Assembly: GCA_963697205.1 (NCBI GenBank)
Contig: CAVONB010000014.1
Location: forward strand, 1 to 64,000
Reading direction: 5' to 3'
DNA: 64,000 nt
Source: CAVONB01 sp963697205
Lineage (GTDB): Bacteria > Pseudomonadota > Alphaproteobacteria > Rhizobiales > Hyphomicrobiaceae
The notes beneath the pieces were generated by a model. That model was not told where the DNA came from, did not search any database, and saw only the letters and a program-made list of their open reading frames with translations. The position numbers and the translations under genes were made by a program. Positions 51,594-60,589 of this stretch are shown here, piece after piece. The first letter of the stretch is position 1. Every line of letters begins with the position of its first letter.

Positions 51594-53416
51594 CCGCGCC
51601 CACGCGGCGCGGCGAGGTTCAGCAGCCGCAACCGCAATCGCACGCCCCCCTGCCCGGCATCGGCCTCACCGGCGTTCCACGGCCGGCGGCGCCCAATGGC
51701 CTGAAGCTCAAGCCCCCTGGCACATCACCCGCGACCGAAGGCGCACCCGCAGCCGCACGGGTCCCCGCCTCGACGACCGGCGGCGCGCGCCACCCCGCCC
51801 TGTCGACGGTGCGCGCATCTCATCGCGGCCTCGCCGTCGTCGGCGGCGTCGCAATCGCCTTCACCCTCCTCGCCGTCCAGCTCGTGCGCCTGGCGATGAG
51901 CGGACAAGGCGAGCTGTCGATCGCCGTCAGCGAGCCCATGAGCCAGACGCACGCGCGCCCCGACGTCGTCGACCGGTCCGGCCGCCTGATCGCGACCGAT
52001 CTCGTGGTCCATTCGCTCTATGCCGACCCCGCCATGGTGCTGGACGCCGACATCGTCTCCGAAAAGCTGGCGCAGGTGCTGCCCGAGCTCGATCAGCGCG
52101 AGGTCCGCCTGAGCCTCGCCGACAAGTCCCGCCGCTTCGTCTGGCTGCGCCGCGGCCTGCCCCCTTCGGTTGCCCAGCGCGTCCACGATCTCGGCCTGCC
52201 CGGCCTCGCCTTCCGCCGTGAGCTGCGCCGCGCCTATCCGCAGGGCCGGCTCGCCGGCCACGTCGTCGGCAGCGTCAACATCGACAATCGCGGCCTCTCC
52301 GGCATCGAGCGCCACATCGACGAGACGATCGGCATCGAGGCCTTGCCCGCCGCCATGACGACGTCGAAGCCGGCTGTTGCGCTGACCCTCGACATCGGCG
52401 CGCAGGCCGCCGTCGAGGACGAGCTCGCCAGCGCCGTCACCCGCTTCCGCGCCAAGGGCGCCGCCGCCATCGTCCTCGACGTCGCCAACGGCGACGTCCT
52501 CGCCGCCGCGTCCTTGCCGCGCATCGATCCCGCCCGCCCGGTCGAGGCGCAGGACATCGCCCGCCTCGACAAGATCGCCGGCGGCACCTTCGAGTTGGGC
52601 TCCGTGTTCAAGGCATTGACGGTCGCCATGGCGCTGGAGCGCGGCCAGGCCCGCCTCGACACGCTGTTCGATGTGCGCCAGCCGCTGTCCACCGGTCGCT
52701 TCACGGTGCGCGATCTCCATGCCTCCAACCGCCCGCTGTCGCTGGCCGAGATCTTCATCCACTCATCGAACGTCGGCGCGGGCATGATCGCGCGTGAGGC
52801 CGGCAGCGGCGTGCAGCGCGCCTTCCTCGGCCGGTTCGGGCTGCTCGAGGCGCTGACGACCGAACTCGGCACGCTGCCGGCGCCCCAAGTACCGACACGC
52901 TGGGAAGACGCCGAGACGATCACCATCAGCTACGGCCACGGCATCGCGGTGACGCCGCTGCAGTTCGCCGCTGCCGCCGCGACGCTGGTCAACGGCGGCC
53001 GCGCGGTCACGCCGCGCTTCGTGCGCGTCCCCGAGACCGCCACAGCCCGCACCGCCCAGGTGATCTCGCCCGCCACGAGCCAGCGCATGCGCGAGCTGAT
53101 GCGGCTCAACGTGACCAGCACGACGGGAACCGGCAGGCGCGCCGACGTGCCGGGCTACGAGGTCGGCGGCAAGACCGGCACCGCGGAGATGCCGGCGCGC
53201 GGCGGCTACCGCGAGGACGCCGTCATCGCTTCCTTCATCGCCGCATTCCCCATGAGCGCGCCGCGCTACGTCGCCTTCGTCCTGCTGTTCGAGCCGCAGG
53301 GAACCGGCGAGACCAACGGCCGGATCACCGCCGGCTACAACGCGGCAGCGACCGCCGGTCGCACAATCGCACGGGTCGCCCCGCTGCTCGGCCTGGTGCC
53401 CAACTCCCGCTCCTGA
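51590..53416 (+). CDS. ftsI: penicillin-binding protein 3 / septal transpeptidase FtsI
   Basis: The 608-residue protein has a membrane anchor at about residues 80-103, a PBP dimerisation domain (RPDVVDRSGRLIATDL) and a transpeptidase domain with SxxK as GSVFKAL (normally STFK), SxN as HSSNVG and KTGT as GGKTGTAE. It crosslinks septal peptidoglycan. ATG 51590 overlaps ftsL. No murE follows: the next gene is a luciferase-like monooxygenase. Confidence 0.95.
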   Translation: MTAPTRRGEVQQPQPQSHAPLPGIGLTGVPRPAAPNGLKLKPPGTSPATEGAPAAARVPASTTGGARHPALSTVRASHRGLAVVGGVAIAFTLLAVQLVRLAMSGQGELSIAVSEPMSQTHARPDVVDRSGRLIATDLVVHSLYADPAMVLDADIVSEKLAQVLPELDQREVRLSLADKSRRFVWLRRGLPPSVAQRVHDLGLPGLAFRRELRRAYPQGRLAGHVVGSVNIDNRGLSGIERHIDETIGIEALPAAMTTSKPAVALTLDIGAQAAVEDELASAVTRFRAKGAAAIVLDVANGDVLAAASLPRIDPARPVEAQDIARLDKIAGGTFELGSVFKALTVAMALERGQARLDTLFDVRQPLSTGRFTVRDLHASNRPLSLAEIFIHSSNVGAGMIAREAGSGVQRAFLGRFGLLEALTTELGTLPAPQVPTRWEDAETITISYGHGIAVTPLQFAAAAATLVNGGRAVTPRFVRVPETATARTAQVISPATSQRMRELMRLNVTSTTGTGRRADVPGYEVGGKTGTAEMPARGGYREDAVIASFIAAFPMSAPRYVAFVLLFEPQGTGETNGRITAGYNAAATAGRTIARVAPLLGLVPNSRS

Positions 53417-53560
53417 GGACACGATTTCGCACCTGCGAAGATGCGCGTGGACACCCATGGTGATCGCACTCGCCTTTGGGCATACTCCCTCGTCGCGGCA
53501 AGCTATGCCGAATTGCCGGTGTCCCATTTACGCTTCAACGGGCATCGACATCGAGGCCGC

Positions 53561-53589
53561 TTGACCCAACGAGCGTTCGATTTTACTGA
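53561..53589 (+). promoter_or_regulatory. candidate promoter for the LLM monooxygenase gene
   Basis: TTGACC (53561-53566) with a 17-bp spacer and TACTGA (53584-53589) lies about 100 bp before the start codon at 53691, in the gap after ftsI. The -10 box is moderate. Confidence 0.4.
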
Positions 53590-53690
53590 TCGGAAGATAA
53601 ATTGAGAATCCACCCGCGCGAGCCAGCGTGGGGGGAACGCGTCCCGGCGCAGTCGGCGCAACGGGAGCAGGAGCCGAGGGAGAAACGCCA

Positions 53691-54902
53691 GTGGCCCGAC
53701 CCAAAGTCATCCTCAATCTCTACCCCATGCTGCCCGCTGACAGCTTCGAGGACCGGATCGCCAAGCGTCCGCACGGCGCCAATCGCGAGCTGTACACCAA
53801 GGTCGTCCACGAATGGGTCGACATCGTCCAGGCCGCCGAGGCCATGGGTCTTTGGGGATGCTCCACAATCGAGCACCACTTCCACTCCGAAGGCTACGAG
53901 GTGTCGCCCAATCCCGGCATCCTCAACGCGTTCTGGGCCGGCCAGACCAAGACGATCAACATCGGCGCGCTCGGTTACGTCGTCGGCACCTGGGATCCGA
54001 TCCGTCTCGCCGAGGAGACGGCGATCATGGATCACCTGCTGAAGGGCCGTTACTGGGTCGGCTTCGCGCGCGGCTATCAGGCTCGCTGGGCCAACGTGCT
54101 CGGCCAGCACACCGGCGCCGTCGCCACCGTCTCCGACAAGAGCGACGCCGACCTCAAGAACCGCCAGGTGTTCGAAGAGCGCATCGACATGGTCCTGAAA
54201 TGCTGGACCGAGGACGCCGTTCGCCTCGACTACGACACCTACAAGGCACCCTTCCCGATCACGGGCGTCGAGGACTATCCCGCCTGGCGCACGACCATGC
54301 TCGCCGGCGCGGAAGGCGAGACCGACGGCAATGGCCGCATCATGAAGTCCGCCGTCGTGCCCAAGCCCTACCAGCGTCCGCATCCCGCAGTGATGATGCC
54401 CACGACGAAGAGCATCGAGTCGATCGAGTTCTGCGCCAAGCGCGGCTTCATCCCGGTGCACTTCTCGCCGACGCAAACGGTGCACGACTCGATCAAGATC
54501 TATCAGGAGCTGTCCGAGAAGCATGGCCGCTCCGTGAAATTCGGCCAGAAGCAGAACATCTGCCGCTTCCCACACGTCGGCAAGTCGACAGAGGACTGGA
54601 ACCGCAAGCTCAAGGCCTACGACGTCGAGATCTACAAGGAGTTCTACGCGCCGTTCTTCCCGCAGATGCCGCAGGGCGACGGCGACGCCATTCTCGAAGG
54701 CATGAAGAAGTCCGGCCTGTTCGTCGGTGGCTCCGTGCAGGAGTGCAAGGACGACTGGCGGCGCACCTACGAGAAGGCGCCCTGCGAGTACATCACGCTC
54801 ATCTGGCACTGGGCGCAGTGCCCCAAGGAGGTGATGCTCGAGGAACTCGACCTGTTCATGCGCGAGGTCGTGCCGCTACTCGAAACGCCGGACTACGATT
54901 GA
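53691..54902 (+). CDS. LLM-class flavin-dependent monooxygenase
   Basis: The 403-residue luciferase-like protein has EAMGLWGCSTIEHHFHSEGYEVSPNPGILNAFWAGQTKTINIGALGYVVGTWDPIRLAEETAIMDHLLKGRYWVGFARGY, the flavin-binding run of the bacterial luciferase family, and IWHWAQCPKEVMLEEL near its end. The GTG start at 53691 follows GAGGGAG. It heads a catabolic set with acyl-CoA dehydrogenase and CoA-transferase-like genes. Confidence 0.88.
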   Translation: MARPKVILNLYPMLPADSFEDRIAKRPHGANRELYTKVVHEWVDIVQAAEAMGLWGCSTIEHHFHSEGYEVSPNPGILNAFWAGQTKTINIGALGYVVGTWDPIRLAEETAIMDHLLKGRYWVGFARGYQARWANVLGQHTGAVATVSDKSDADLKNRQVFEERIDMVLKCWTEDAVRLDYDTYKAPFPITGVEDYPAWRTTMLAGAEGETDGNGRIMKSAVVPKPYQRPHPAVMMPTTKSIESIEFCAKRGFIPVHFSPTQTVHDSIKIYQELSEKHGRSVKFGQKQNICRFPHVGKSTEDWNRKLKAYDVEIYKEFYAPFFPQMPQGDGDAILEGMKKSGLFVGGSVQECKDDWRRTYEKAPCEYITLIWHWAQCPKEVMLEELDLFMREVVPLLETPDYD

Positions 54903-55028
54903 CGCAAGTTTCGTGCGGCCACGCCGCCTCTGGAATTTGATCGAGACCAAAACATGGGCGGCACGCGCACGGCATCCTCGCCGTCGCGCTGCCGCCCAAG
55001 TCGTATCTGCCAGGGAGAACGAAACACC

Positions 55029-56213
55029 ATGCAAGAAATGCTGATGGTCACCGAAAGCCAGCAGGCGATTCTCGAAACCGTGCGTCGCTTCGTCGAAGAG
55101 GAGGTGGCGCCCAAAGCCGCCGCGCTCGACGCTGAGGTCGATCCGCAAAACGCCTTTTCGTGGGAGATCGTGGAAAAAGCGCACGACGTCGGCATCCGCA
55201 CGATGACACTTGAGGAGCAGTGGGGCGGCCTCGGCGCGGACTGCTTGACCACAGCGATGGTGGTGGAAGAGCTCGGCAAGGGTGATCTGGGCACGTCGGT
55301 GGTCATGGCGCAGACCTTGAAGATCGCGCAGATCATGCAGAAGGCGCTCAACCCCGAACAGCTCGCGCGGGTCATGCCGCAGATCGCCGAGGACAAGCGC
55401 TGCGTGCTGGCGATCGGCATGACCGAGCCGGACCATTCCTCCAACTACATCATCCCGTTCCCGACCCAGTTCCGCACGACCGCCGTCAAGACGGACGGCG
55501 GCTGGGTGCTGAACGGCATGAAGCACTTCATCTCGAACGGACCGCGCTCGCGCTACTACCTGCTGTTCGCGCAGACCGACCGCTCCAAGCCGCAGACCGA
55601 AGGGACGACCTGCTTCCTGATCGAGCGCGGCGCCCCCGGATTCACCATCGGGCGCATTCACGACAAGATGGGCGAGCGACTGGCCAACAATGCCGAGCTG
55701 GTCTTCCAGGACTGCTTCGTGCCGGACGCCGACGTGGTCGGCGAGGTCAACAACGGCTTCAAGCTGGTGCTAGAGTTCTTCCCGATGTCGAACGCCTATG
55801 CGGCGGCCTCCATCCTCGGCGTCGCCGGCGCCCTTTACGCCAAGTCGGTCGAGTGGTGCACGATCCGCGTGCAGGGCGGCAAGCCGCTGATCGAGCACGA
55901 CGGCATCCGCGCGCAACTGTCCGAAATGCGCATGATGATCGACGTGGCGCGCGCGTATATCCACAAGTCCTGCTGGCTGTCCGACCACAAGGAGCAGGGC
56001 TGGGACACGACGCTGGCCGTCTACCCCAAGGTGTTCGCCTCCCAGATCGCCTGGAAGATCGCCGGCTGGACGCTCGAGCTGCACGGCGGCACGGGCTACA
56101 TGAAGGAAACGGGCGTCGAGAAACTGGTGCGCGACGCCGCTGCCTTCCTGCACTCCGACGGCGTCAACCGCACGCTGCTCTTGAAGGCCGCCAACCTCCT
56201 CTACGCCAAGTGA
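55029..56213 (+). CDS. acyl-CoA dehydrogenase
   Basis: The 394-residue protein has the three-domain ACAD layout: the N-terminal helical part with LEEQWGGLGADCLTTAMVVEELGKGDLGTSVVMAQ, the FAD/substrate loop AIGMTEPDHSSNY...GWVLNGMKHFISNG, and the C-terminal LHGGTGYMKETGVEKLVRDAAAFLHSDGVNRTLLLKAAN. It makes a trans-2-enoyl-CoA from an acyl-CoA, with electron transfer flavoprotein as acceptor. CAGGGAGA lies 10-17 bp before ATG 55029. It is 126 bp after the LLM gene. Confidence 0.92.
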   Translation: MQEMLMVTESQQAILETVRRFVEEEVAPKAAALDAEVDPQNAFSWEIVEKAHDVGIRTMTLEEQWGGLGADCLTTAMVVEELGKGDLGTSVVMAQTLKIAQIMQKALNPEQLARVMPQIAEDKRCVLAIGMTEPDHSSNYIIPFPTQFRTTAVKTDGGWVLNGMKHFISNGPRSRYYLLFAQTDRSKPQTEGTTCFLIERGAPGFTIGRIHDKMGERLANNAELVFQDCFVPDADVVGEVNNGFKLVLEFFPMSNAYAAASILGVAGALYAKSVEWCTIRVQGGKPLIEHDGIRAQLSEMRMMIDVARAYIHKSCWLSDHKEQGWDTTLAVYPKVFASQIAWKIAGWTLELHGGTGYMKETGVEKLVRDAAAFLHSDGVNRTLLLKAANLLYAK

Positions 56214-56221
56214 CCCCAAGA

Positions 56222-56295
56222 TAGGGACACCCACAATTTCCTGATGTCCGCTCGCAATCGGCGGTCCCGCGCGGGAGAAAATTGTGGGTGTCCCC
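56222..56295. repeat. hairpin element related to the one at 29311
   Basis: A 16-bp inverted repeat (56224-56239 and 56279-56294, starting GGGACACCCAC) forms a stem around 39 bp. The GGGACACCCAC core is shared with the 29311 element. It sits 8 bp after the acyl-CoA dehydrogenase stop, so it could serve as its terminator as well. Confidence 0.7.
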
Positions 56296-56373
56296 ATTTT
56301 CCATTAGAACCGAAGCACTAGACTGCGACGCAGCAAGCCTTCACGCTGACAGGCTGACGATCGGAGATTGGTC

Positions 56374-57204
56374 ATGACGGTCCTCGACCTCGAACGCCTC
56401 GCCAGCGAGGTGACGGACGGCGCGTCCATCGCGCTCGCCCCCGACTACTCCGGCTGCTCGATGGCGATGGCGCGCGCCCTGATCCGCGACCGCCGCCGCA
56501 ACCTCCACCTGATCGGCGTGCCGAGCCTCGGCCTCCAGGCCGACTGGCTGATCGGCGCCGGCTGCGTGACCTCGATCGAAACAGCCGCCCTGACGCTCGG
56601 CGAAGCCGGCCTGCCGCCCCGCGCCGCCGCCGCCGTCAAGTCCGGCACCATCGCCATCCGCGACGCGACGTGCCCCGCGATCCACGCCGGCCTCCAGGCC
56701 GCCGAAAAGGGCATCCCCTTCATGCCCCTGCGCGGCATCCTCGGCTCCGACCTGCTGGCCCATCGGAACGACTGGAAGGTCATCGCCAACCCGTTCAAGC
56801 CCGCCGATGTCGCCGGCGACGACCCCATCGTGCTCGTGCCCGCGATCCGGCCCGACGTCGCCATCTTCCACGCCGCCGCCGCCGACCGTGAGGGCAACGT
56901 CTTCATCGGCGTCCGCCGCGAGCTGATGCTGATGGCGCATGCCGCACGCCGCACGCTCGTCACCGTCGAGCGCATCGAGGAGGACCGCAACTTCCTGCGC
57001 GACGACGCCACCGCCTCCGGCACCATCCCGTCGCTCTACGTCTCCGCCATCGCCATCGCCACACGCGGCGCCGCACCCGTCGGCCTCGCCGGCGCCTACC
57101 CCGCCGACGCCGAAGCCGTCGCCGCCTACGCGCGCGCCGCAAAAACCCAGGACGGCTTCAACGCCTGGGCCGCCGAAAACCTGTTCGGCGCCGTCACGGC
57201 TTGA
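56374..57204 (+). CDS. CoA-transferase-like protein, alpha subunit (GctA/IpdA-like)
   Basis: The 276-residue protein has the family I CoA-transferase alpha fold with DGASIALAPDYSGCSMAMARALIRDRRRNLHLIGVPSLGLQADWLIGAGCVTSIETAALTLGEAG and FKPADVAGDDPIVLVPAIRPDVAIFHAAAADREGNVFI. The classic GxGG oxyanion loop reads APDYSG. In glutaconate-type transferases it pairs with a beta subunit, here encoded 94 bp downstream. A role in CoA-ester breakdown with the acyl-CoA dehydrogenase is inferred. Confidence 0.83.
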   Translation: MTVLDLERLASEVTDGASIALAPDYSGCSMAMARALIRDRRRNLHLIGVPSLGLQADWLIGAGCVTSIETAALTLGEAGLPPRAAAAVKSGTIAIRDATCPAIHAGLQAAEKGIPFMPLRGILGSDLLAHRNDWKVIANPFKPADVAGDDPIVLVPAIRPDVAIFHAAAADREGNVFIGVRRELMLMAHAARRTLVTVERIEEDRNFLRDDATASGTIPSLYVSAIAIATRGAAPVGLAGAYPADAEAVAAYARAAKTQDGFNAWAAENLFGAVTA

Positions 57205-57298
57205 CGCATCACGACGGCGCAAGGCGCGCCGCCATCCCACCCCACGCTAATCGCCTGCCACCGCGATCATCCCACCCATTTGCGATCCGCACGCCGCC

Positions 57299-58030
57299 AT
57301 GACGACAGATGTCACGACTCAGGAGATCATGATCACGGCCATCGCCTCGATGCTCGACGGGCTCGCCCACGTCGCCGTCGGTGCAAGCTCGCCCGTGCCC
57401 GGCAGCGCGGCCCTACTGGCGCGCGCGCGCTCCGGCGGAACCTTGCGCGTCTCGCTGCTCGGCTCGCGCCAGCACAACCCTTTCACCGACGGCGGCAAGG
57501 AGCTGTTCGACTGCGCCGCGCAAGGTCGCATCGACGCGTTCTTTCTGTCCGGCGGCCAGATCGACGGCCACGGCAACATCAATCTCGTGGGCCTCGGCGG
57601 CTATCCGCAGTCGAAGGTGCGCTTCCCCGGCTCCTTCGGCTCCGCCTACCTCTACCACCTGATCCCGCGCGTCATCCTGTTCCGCGAGGAGCACTCCCCG
57701 CGCACGCTCGTCGAAAAGGTCGACTTCGTCAGCGCCGCCGGCACGTCCGAGCCCGGCGTCTATCGCCCCGGCGGCCCCCACGCGCTGATCACCGGCCTGT
57801 GCCTATTTTCATTCGACAAGGACAAGGCCTGCTTCCGCCTGGCCTCCACCCATCCCGGCACCACCGCCGCCGACGTCGAGGCCGCAACCGGCTTCACCTA
57901 CGACGCACCCGGCACCGTTCCCACGACACCGCTGCCGGATTCAGCAACCTTGCGTCTGCTGCGCACCGACGTCGCCCGCCAGGTTGCCGAGACCTATCCC
58001 GCGTTCGCCAGGACGACCTGGGGCGTGTGA
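57299..58030 (+). CDS. CoA-transferase-like protein, beta subunit (GctB/IpdB-like)
   Basis: The 243-residue beta subunit has the family landmarks FFLSGGQIDGHGNINLVGLGGYPQSKVRFPGSFGSAYLYH and VDFVSAAG. At the place where glutaconate CoA-transferases carry the catalytic Glu in an ESG motif, this protein reads LLGSRQHNPFTDGG, with no Glu. The steroid-degradation enzymes IpdAB also lost that Glu and act as ring hydrolases. A hydrolase-like role is therefore as likely as CoA transfer. Confidence 0.8.
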   Translation: MTTDVTTQEIMITAIASMLDGLAHVAVGASSPVPGSAALLARARSGGTLRVSLLGSRQHNPFTDGGKELFDCAAQGRIDAFFLSGGQIDGHGNINLVGLGGYPQSKVRFPGSFGSAYLYHLIPRVILFREEHSPRTLVEKVDFVSAAGTSEPGVYRPGGPHALITGLCLFSFDKDKACFRLASTHPGTTAADVEAATGFTYDAPGTVPTTPLPDSATLRLLRTDVARQVAETYPAFARTTWGV

Positions 58031-58040
58031 GGGAAAAAAA

Positions 58041-58111
58041 TAGGGACAGGATCAATTCTCATCGGCTGAGCGAGCAGCGTGCGAGACGGCCAAGAATTGT
58101 TCCTGTCCCTA
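58041..58111. repeat. hairpin element, third member of the family
   Basis: Inverted arms at 58041-58059 and 58093-58111 (18 of 19 bp, starting TAGGGACAGG) enclose a 33-nt loop. The TAGGGACA start is like that of the copy at 56222. It lies between converging genes, just after the CoA-transferase beta gene. Confidence 0.7.
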
Positions 58112-58128
58112 TGTTGTCTCGATCTGCG

Positions 58129-58434
58129 CTACAGCCCCGGATCGGCCAGGTGCTGCCGCAACATTTCGGTATACTGCGCCACCATCTCCTGAACGAACGC
58201 CTCGTGATTGTCGACGCCAAGCACACCCTTCGCCACGTACGCGTTGTAGCGCGCCGCAGCGTAGAGGAACGCCATGTGCAGGTCCGTCGCCTTCACCTTC
58301 TGGTTGGTCCGGTTGGCCAGATCGATGAACCGATCCGCGACCTTGAGGAAACCGGCCGTGTCCAGATCGCCCTCCGCCCGCGCCGCGCGCCGCTGCTGGC
58401 GGTTACCGTCATCCTTCGGGTTGCTTTCGTCCAT
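58129..58434 (-). CDS. DUF3144-like small protein
   Basis: The 101-residue protein has an acidic N-terminus and a helical core FLKVADRFIDLANRTNQKVKATDLHMAFLYAAARYNAYVAKGVL...QYTEMLRQHLAD, matching the DUF3144 pattern of ADxFIxxAN and LYAAARxNA. AAGGA lies 7 bp before ATG 58434; the longer frame is spurious. The function of the family is unknown. It diverges from the fumarase-like gene. Confidence 0.7.
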   Translation of the reverse strand: MDESNPKDDGNRQQRRAARAEGDLDTAGFLKVADRFIDLANRTNQKVKATDLHMAFLYAAARYNAYVAKGVLGVDNHEAFVQEMVAQYTEMLRQHLADPGL

Positions 58435-58522
58435 GTGATATCCTTGGATACGCTCCAACTGCCGGCACGCGCGATGCACCTTCGCCGCACACGGCCCTCT
58501 GCCTAGCACAAACGGACCGCAC

Positions 58523-59482
58523 ATGATCCCGCTCGCCCAGTTGCAGAAGACCGCCGAGACACTGATGGCCAAGGCCGCCATCGAAATTCCCGAGGACTAT
58601 CTGGGCGGCCTGCGCGCCTGCGCCAACACCGAATCGGGTGAGCTGTCCGCCTTCGTCATCCAGGCCATGCTGGAGAACTACGAGGCAGCCGAGGAGGACC
58701 GGCGCCCCATGTGCGGCGACACCGGCTGCCCGCGCTGGTACGTCAAGTACGGCAACGACTCCCGCGTCGAGGGCGGCCCCGTCGCCGTCGAAGCCGCATT
58801 GCGCCGCGCCACAGCGAAGGCGACGCACGACGTGCCGCTGCGCCCCAATCGCGTGCATCCCCTCTGGCGCACCGACCACAACAACAACGTCGGCCTCAAC
58901 GCGCCAGAGATCGAATACGCCTTCCACCCCGACGCCGACTGGGTCGAGTTGACCACCGTCCACAAGGGCGGACTGTTCGGGACCGACTACCGCATGCTGT
59001 TCCCCGGCGACGGCATCGAAGGCATCAAGCGCTTCTACCTCGACAGCCTGATGGCGTTCGGCAAGCGCGGACTGGCCTGCCAGCCGGCGATCGTCGGCAT
59101 CGGCCTCGGCGGTTCCAAGGACACCTGCTCGGTCCTCGGCAAGCAGGCCGCCTGCCTGCGTGTCGTGGGCTCGCAAAACCCCGACCCAAAGATGGCCGAG
59201 CTGGAAGCCGAGCTGAAGGTGTTGGGCAACTCCATCGGCATGGGCGCCATGGGCTTCATGGGCTCCTCGATGGTCGTCGCCTGTCACATCGAGGCAGGAT
59301 ACTGCCACACCGGCGGCATGCCCATGTCGGTGCACATGTTCTGCCTGTCGTCACGCCGCGCGACGGCCCGCATCCACGCCGACGGCCGCGCCGAGTTCCG
59401 CACCGATCCGATGTGGTTCACCGACTATTCGCGGCGCACCACCGTCGAGTGGGAAGCCCCCGTCCGCCAAGCCGCGGAATAG
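58523..59482 (+). CDS. class I fumarase / L-tartrate dehydratase alpha-subunit-like protein, no beta gene nearby
   Basis: The 319-residue protein matches the Fe-S hydro-lyase alpha domain: RRPMCGDTGCPRWYVKYGN, GIGLGGSKDTCSVLGKQAACLRVVGSQNPDPKMAELEAELKVLGNSIGMGAMGFMG and HIEAGYCHTGGMPMSVHMFCLSSRRATARIHADG. The CGDTG and GGSKDTC Cys residues are probable [4Fe-4S] ligands. In two-subunit enzymes a beta gene follows at once; here a divergent-strand DUF4340 gene comes instead. The enzyme may use a distant beta partner. Confidence 0.82.
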   Translation: MIPLAQLQKTAETLMAKAAIEIPEDYLGGLRACANTESGELSAFVIQAMLENYEAAEEDRRPMCGDTGCPRWYVKYGNDSRVEGGPVAVEAALRRATAKATHDVPLRPNRVHPLWRTDHNNNVGLNAPEIEYAFHPDADWVELTTVHKGGLFGTDYRMLFPGDGIEGIKRFYLDSLMAFGKRGLACQPAIVGIGLGGSKDTCSVLGKQAACLRVVGSQNPDPKMAELEAELKVLGNSIGMGAMGFMGSSMVVACHIEAGYCHTGGMPMSVHMFCLSSRRATARIHADGRAEFRTDPMWFTDYSRRTTVEWEAPVRQAAE

Positions 59483-59546
59483 CAATACCCCCGGGTAGCA
59501 TCGTGCCGGTGGCAGGCTCCCCGCAGGGGAGTCGCCGGCACAATCA

Positions 59547-60578
59547 TCAAGAGCTCTTCGCTTCGAACAGGTCCGCGCGCTTCTTGACCAGCGCCTCCGC
59601 CTTGGCCGGATTGATCTTGTACGCCCAGCCCTTGGTGCGCCCCGCGATCTCCTCGGCGACTTTCTTGGACGCATCTGACGACCCCGTGGCATCGACCGTC
59701 AGCCAGTGATCGCCACCGTCCTTGCGCACGCGGATCGAGAGCGCCAACCCATCGGCACCTTCCACGTCGAGCGTCGTCACGTCGTCGCCGGCAAGCGCCG
59801 CGTCGACCTTCTTGACGTCCTCCAGGTCGAGCGTCCCGGCCGCACGCATCAGGCTGTCGGCGGCATCCTCGCGCTTCAGCTTCTGTCCCTCGGGCACGAC
59901 CAGGTCGACAAACGCCACCTTGCCGTCCTTGCGCTCCGCAACAAGCGGCGCCTCGCCCGGCACCTTCACCGTCACCTTTGAGAACTTCGACGCATCCTGC
60001 GCCAGGATGCTGGTCTTCACCCACGCCATCAGGCTCGGGCTCGGATCCATCTCCCCGGTGGCGAGCCACGTCTGCGCCTCGCCCGGCCGGCGCACGTACG
60101 TGCCGACCTTGCCCGAGCCGAACGCGTCCATGCGCGTACGCCCAAGCACGACCTCCGCGATCGATTTGCCGTCCGCATCCGTCAGCCGCACCAGCCGCGA
60201 CTTGGCGTCCTTCTTCGTGGGATCGTCGAGATCGATCAGCTCGTAGCGCGATGGCACCTTGGTCTTCGCTTCGACGAGCTCGCTCTCCGACATCGCGACG
60301 AGCAGGCGGCGCACCTTGTCGAGTTCGGCCGGGAAGCTCGCGCGCTCCGCCAGCGACCACGACTTACCGTCCTTGGAACGGGCGAGCTTCAACGTCTTCT
60401 CACCCTGCTGAACCACCAGCCCGGCCACCTTGTCAGGCGCCTCGGCAAGTGCCGGCATCAGCTTCGCGCCGGCAACTCTCGCATCCGACCAGTCGTTGCG
60501 CGACGACCACGACGTGATCGCCAGGACCGTCGTCACGATCGCGCCCAAGGCCAGCCAGACGAATGCTCTCGGTGTCAT
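59547..60578 (-). CDS. DUF4340 domain-containing membrane-anchored protein
   Basis: The 343-residue protein has one N-terminal membrane anchor (VWLALGAIVTTVLAITSW) and DUF4340 beta-rich domains (LKLARSKDGKSWSL, PSRYELIDLDDPTKKDAKSRLVRLTDADGKSIAEVVLG). DUF4340 genes follow Gldg-type ABC genes in many bacteria. GGGAGG lies before ATG 60578, 11 bp after the Gldg gene. It probably is a periplasmic partner of the ABC system. Confidence 0.85.
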   Translation of the reverse strand: MTPRAFVWLALGAIVTTVLAITSWSSRNDWSDARVAGAKLMPALAEAPDKVAGLVVQQGEKTLKLARSKDGKSWSLAERASFPAELDKVRRLLVAMSESELVEAKTKVPSRYELIDLDDPTKKDAKSRLVRLTDADGKSIAEVVLGRTRMDAFGSGKVGTYVRRPGEAQTWLATGEMDPSPSLMAWVKTSILAQDASKFSKVTVKVPGEAPLVAERKDGKVAFVDLVVPEGQKLKREDAADSLMRAAGTLDLEDVKKVDAALAGDDVTTLDVEGADGLALSIRVRKDGGDHWLTVDATGSSDASKKVAEEIAGRTKGWAYKINPAKAEALVKKRADLFEAKSS

Positions 60579-60589
60579 GATGACCTCCC

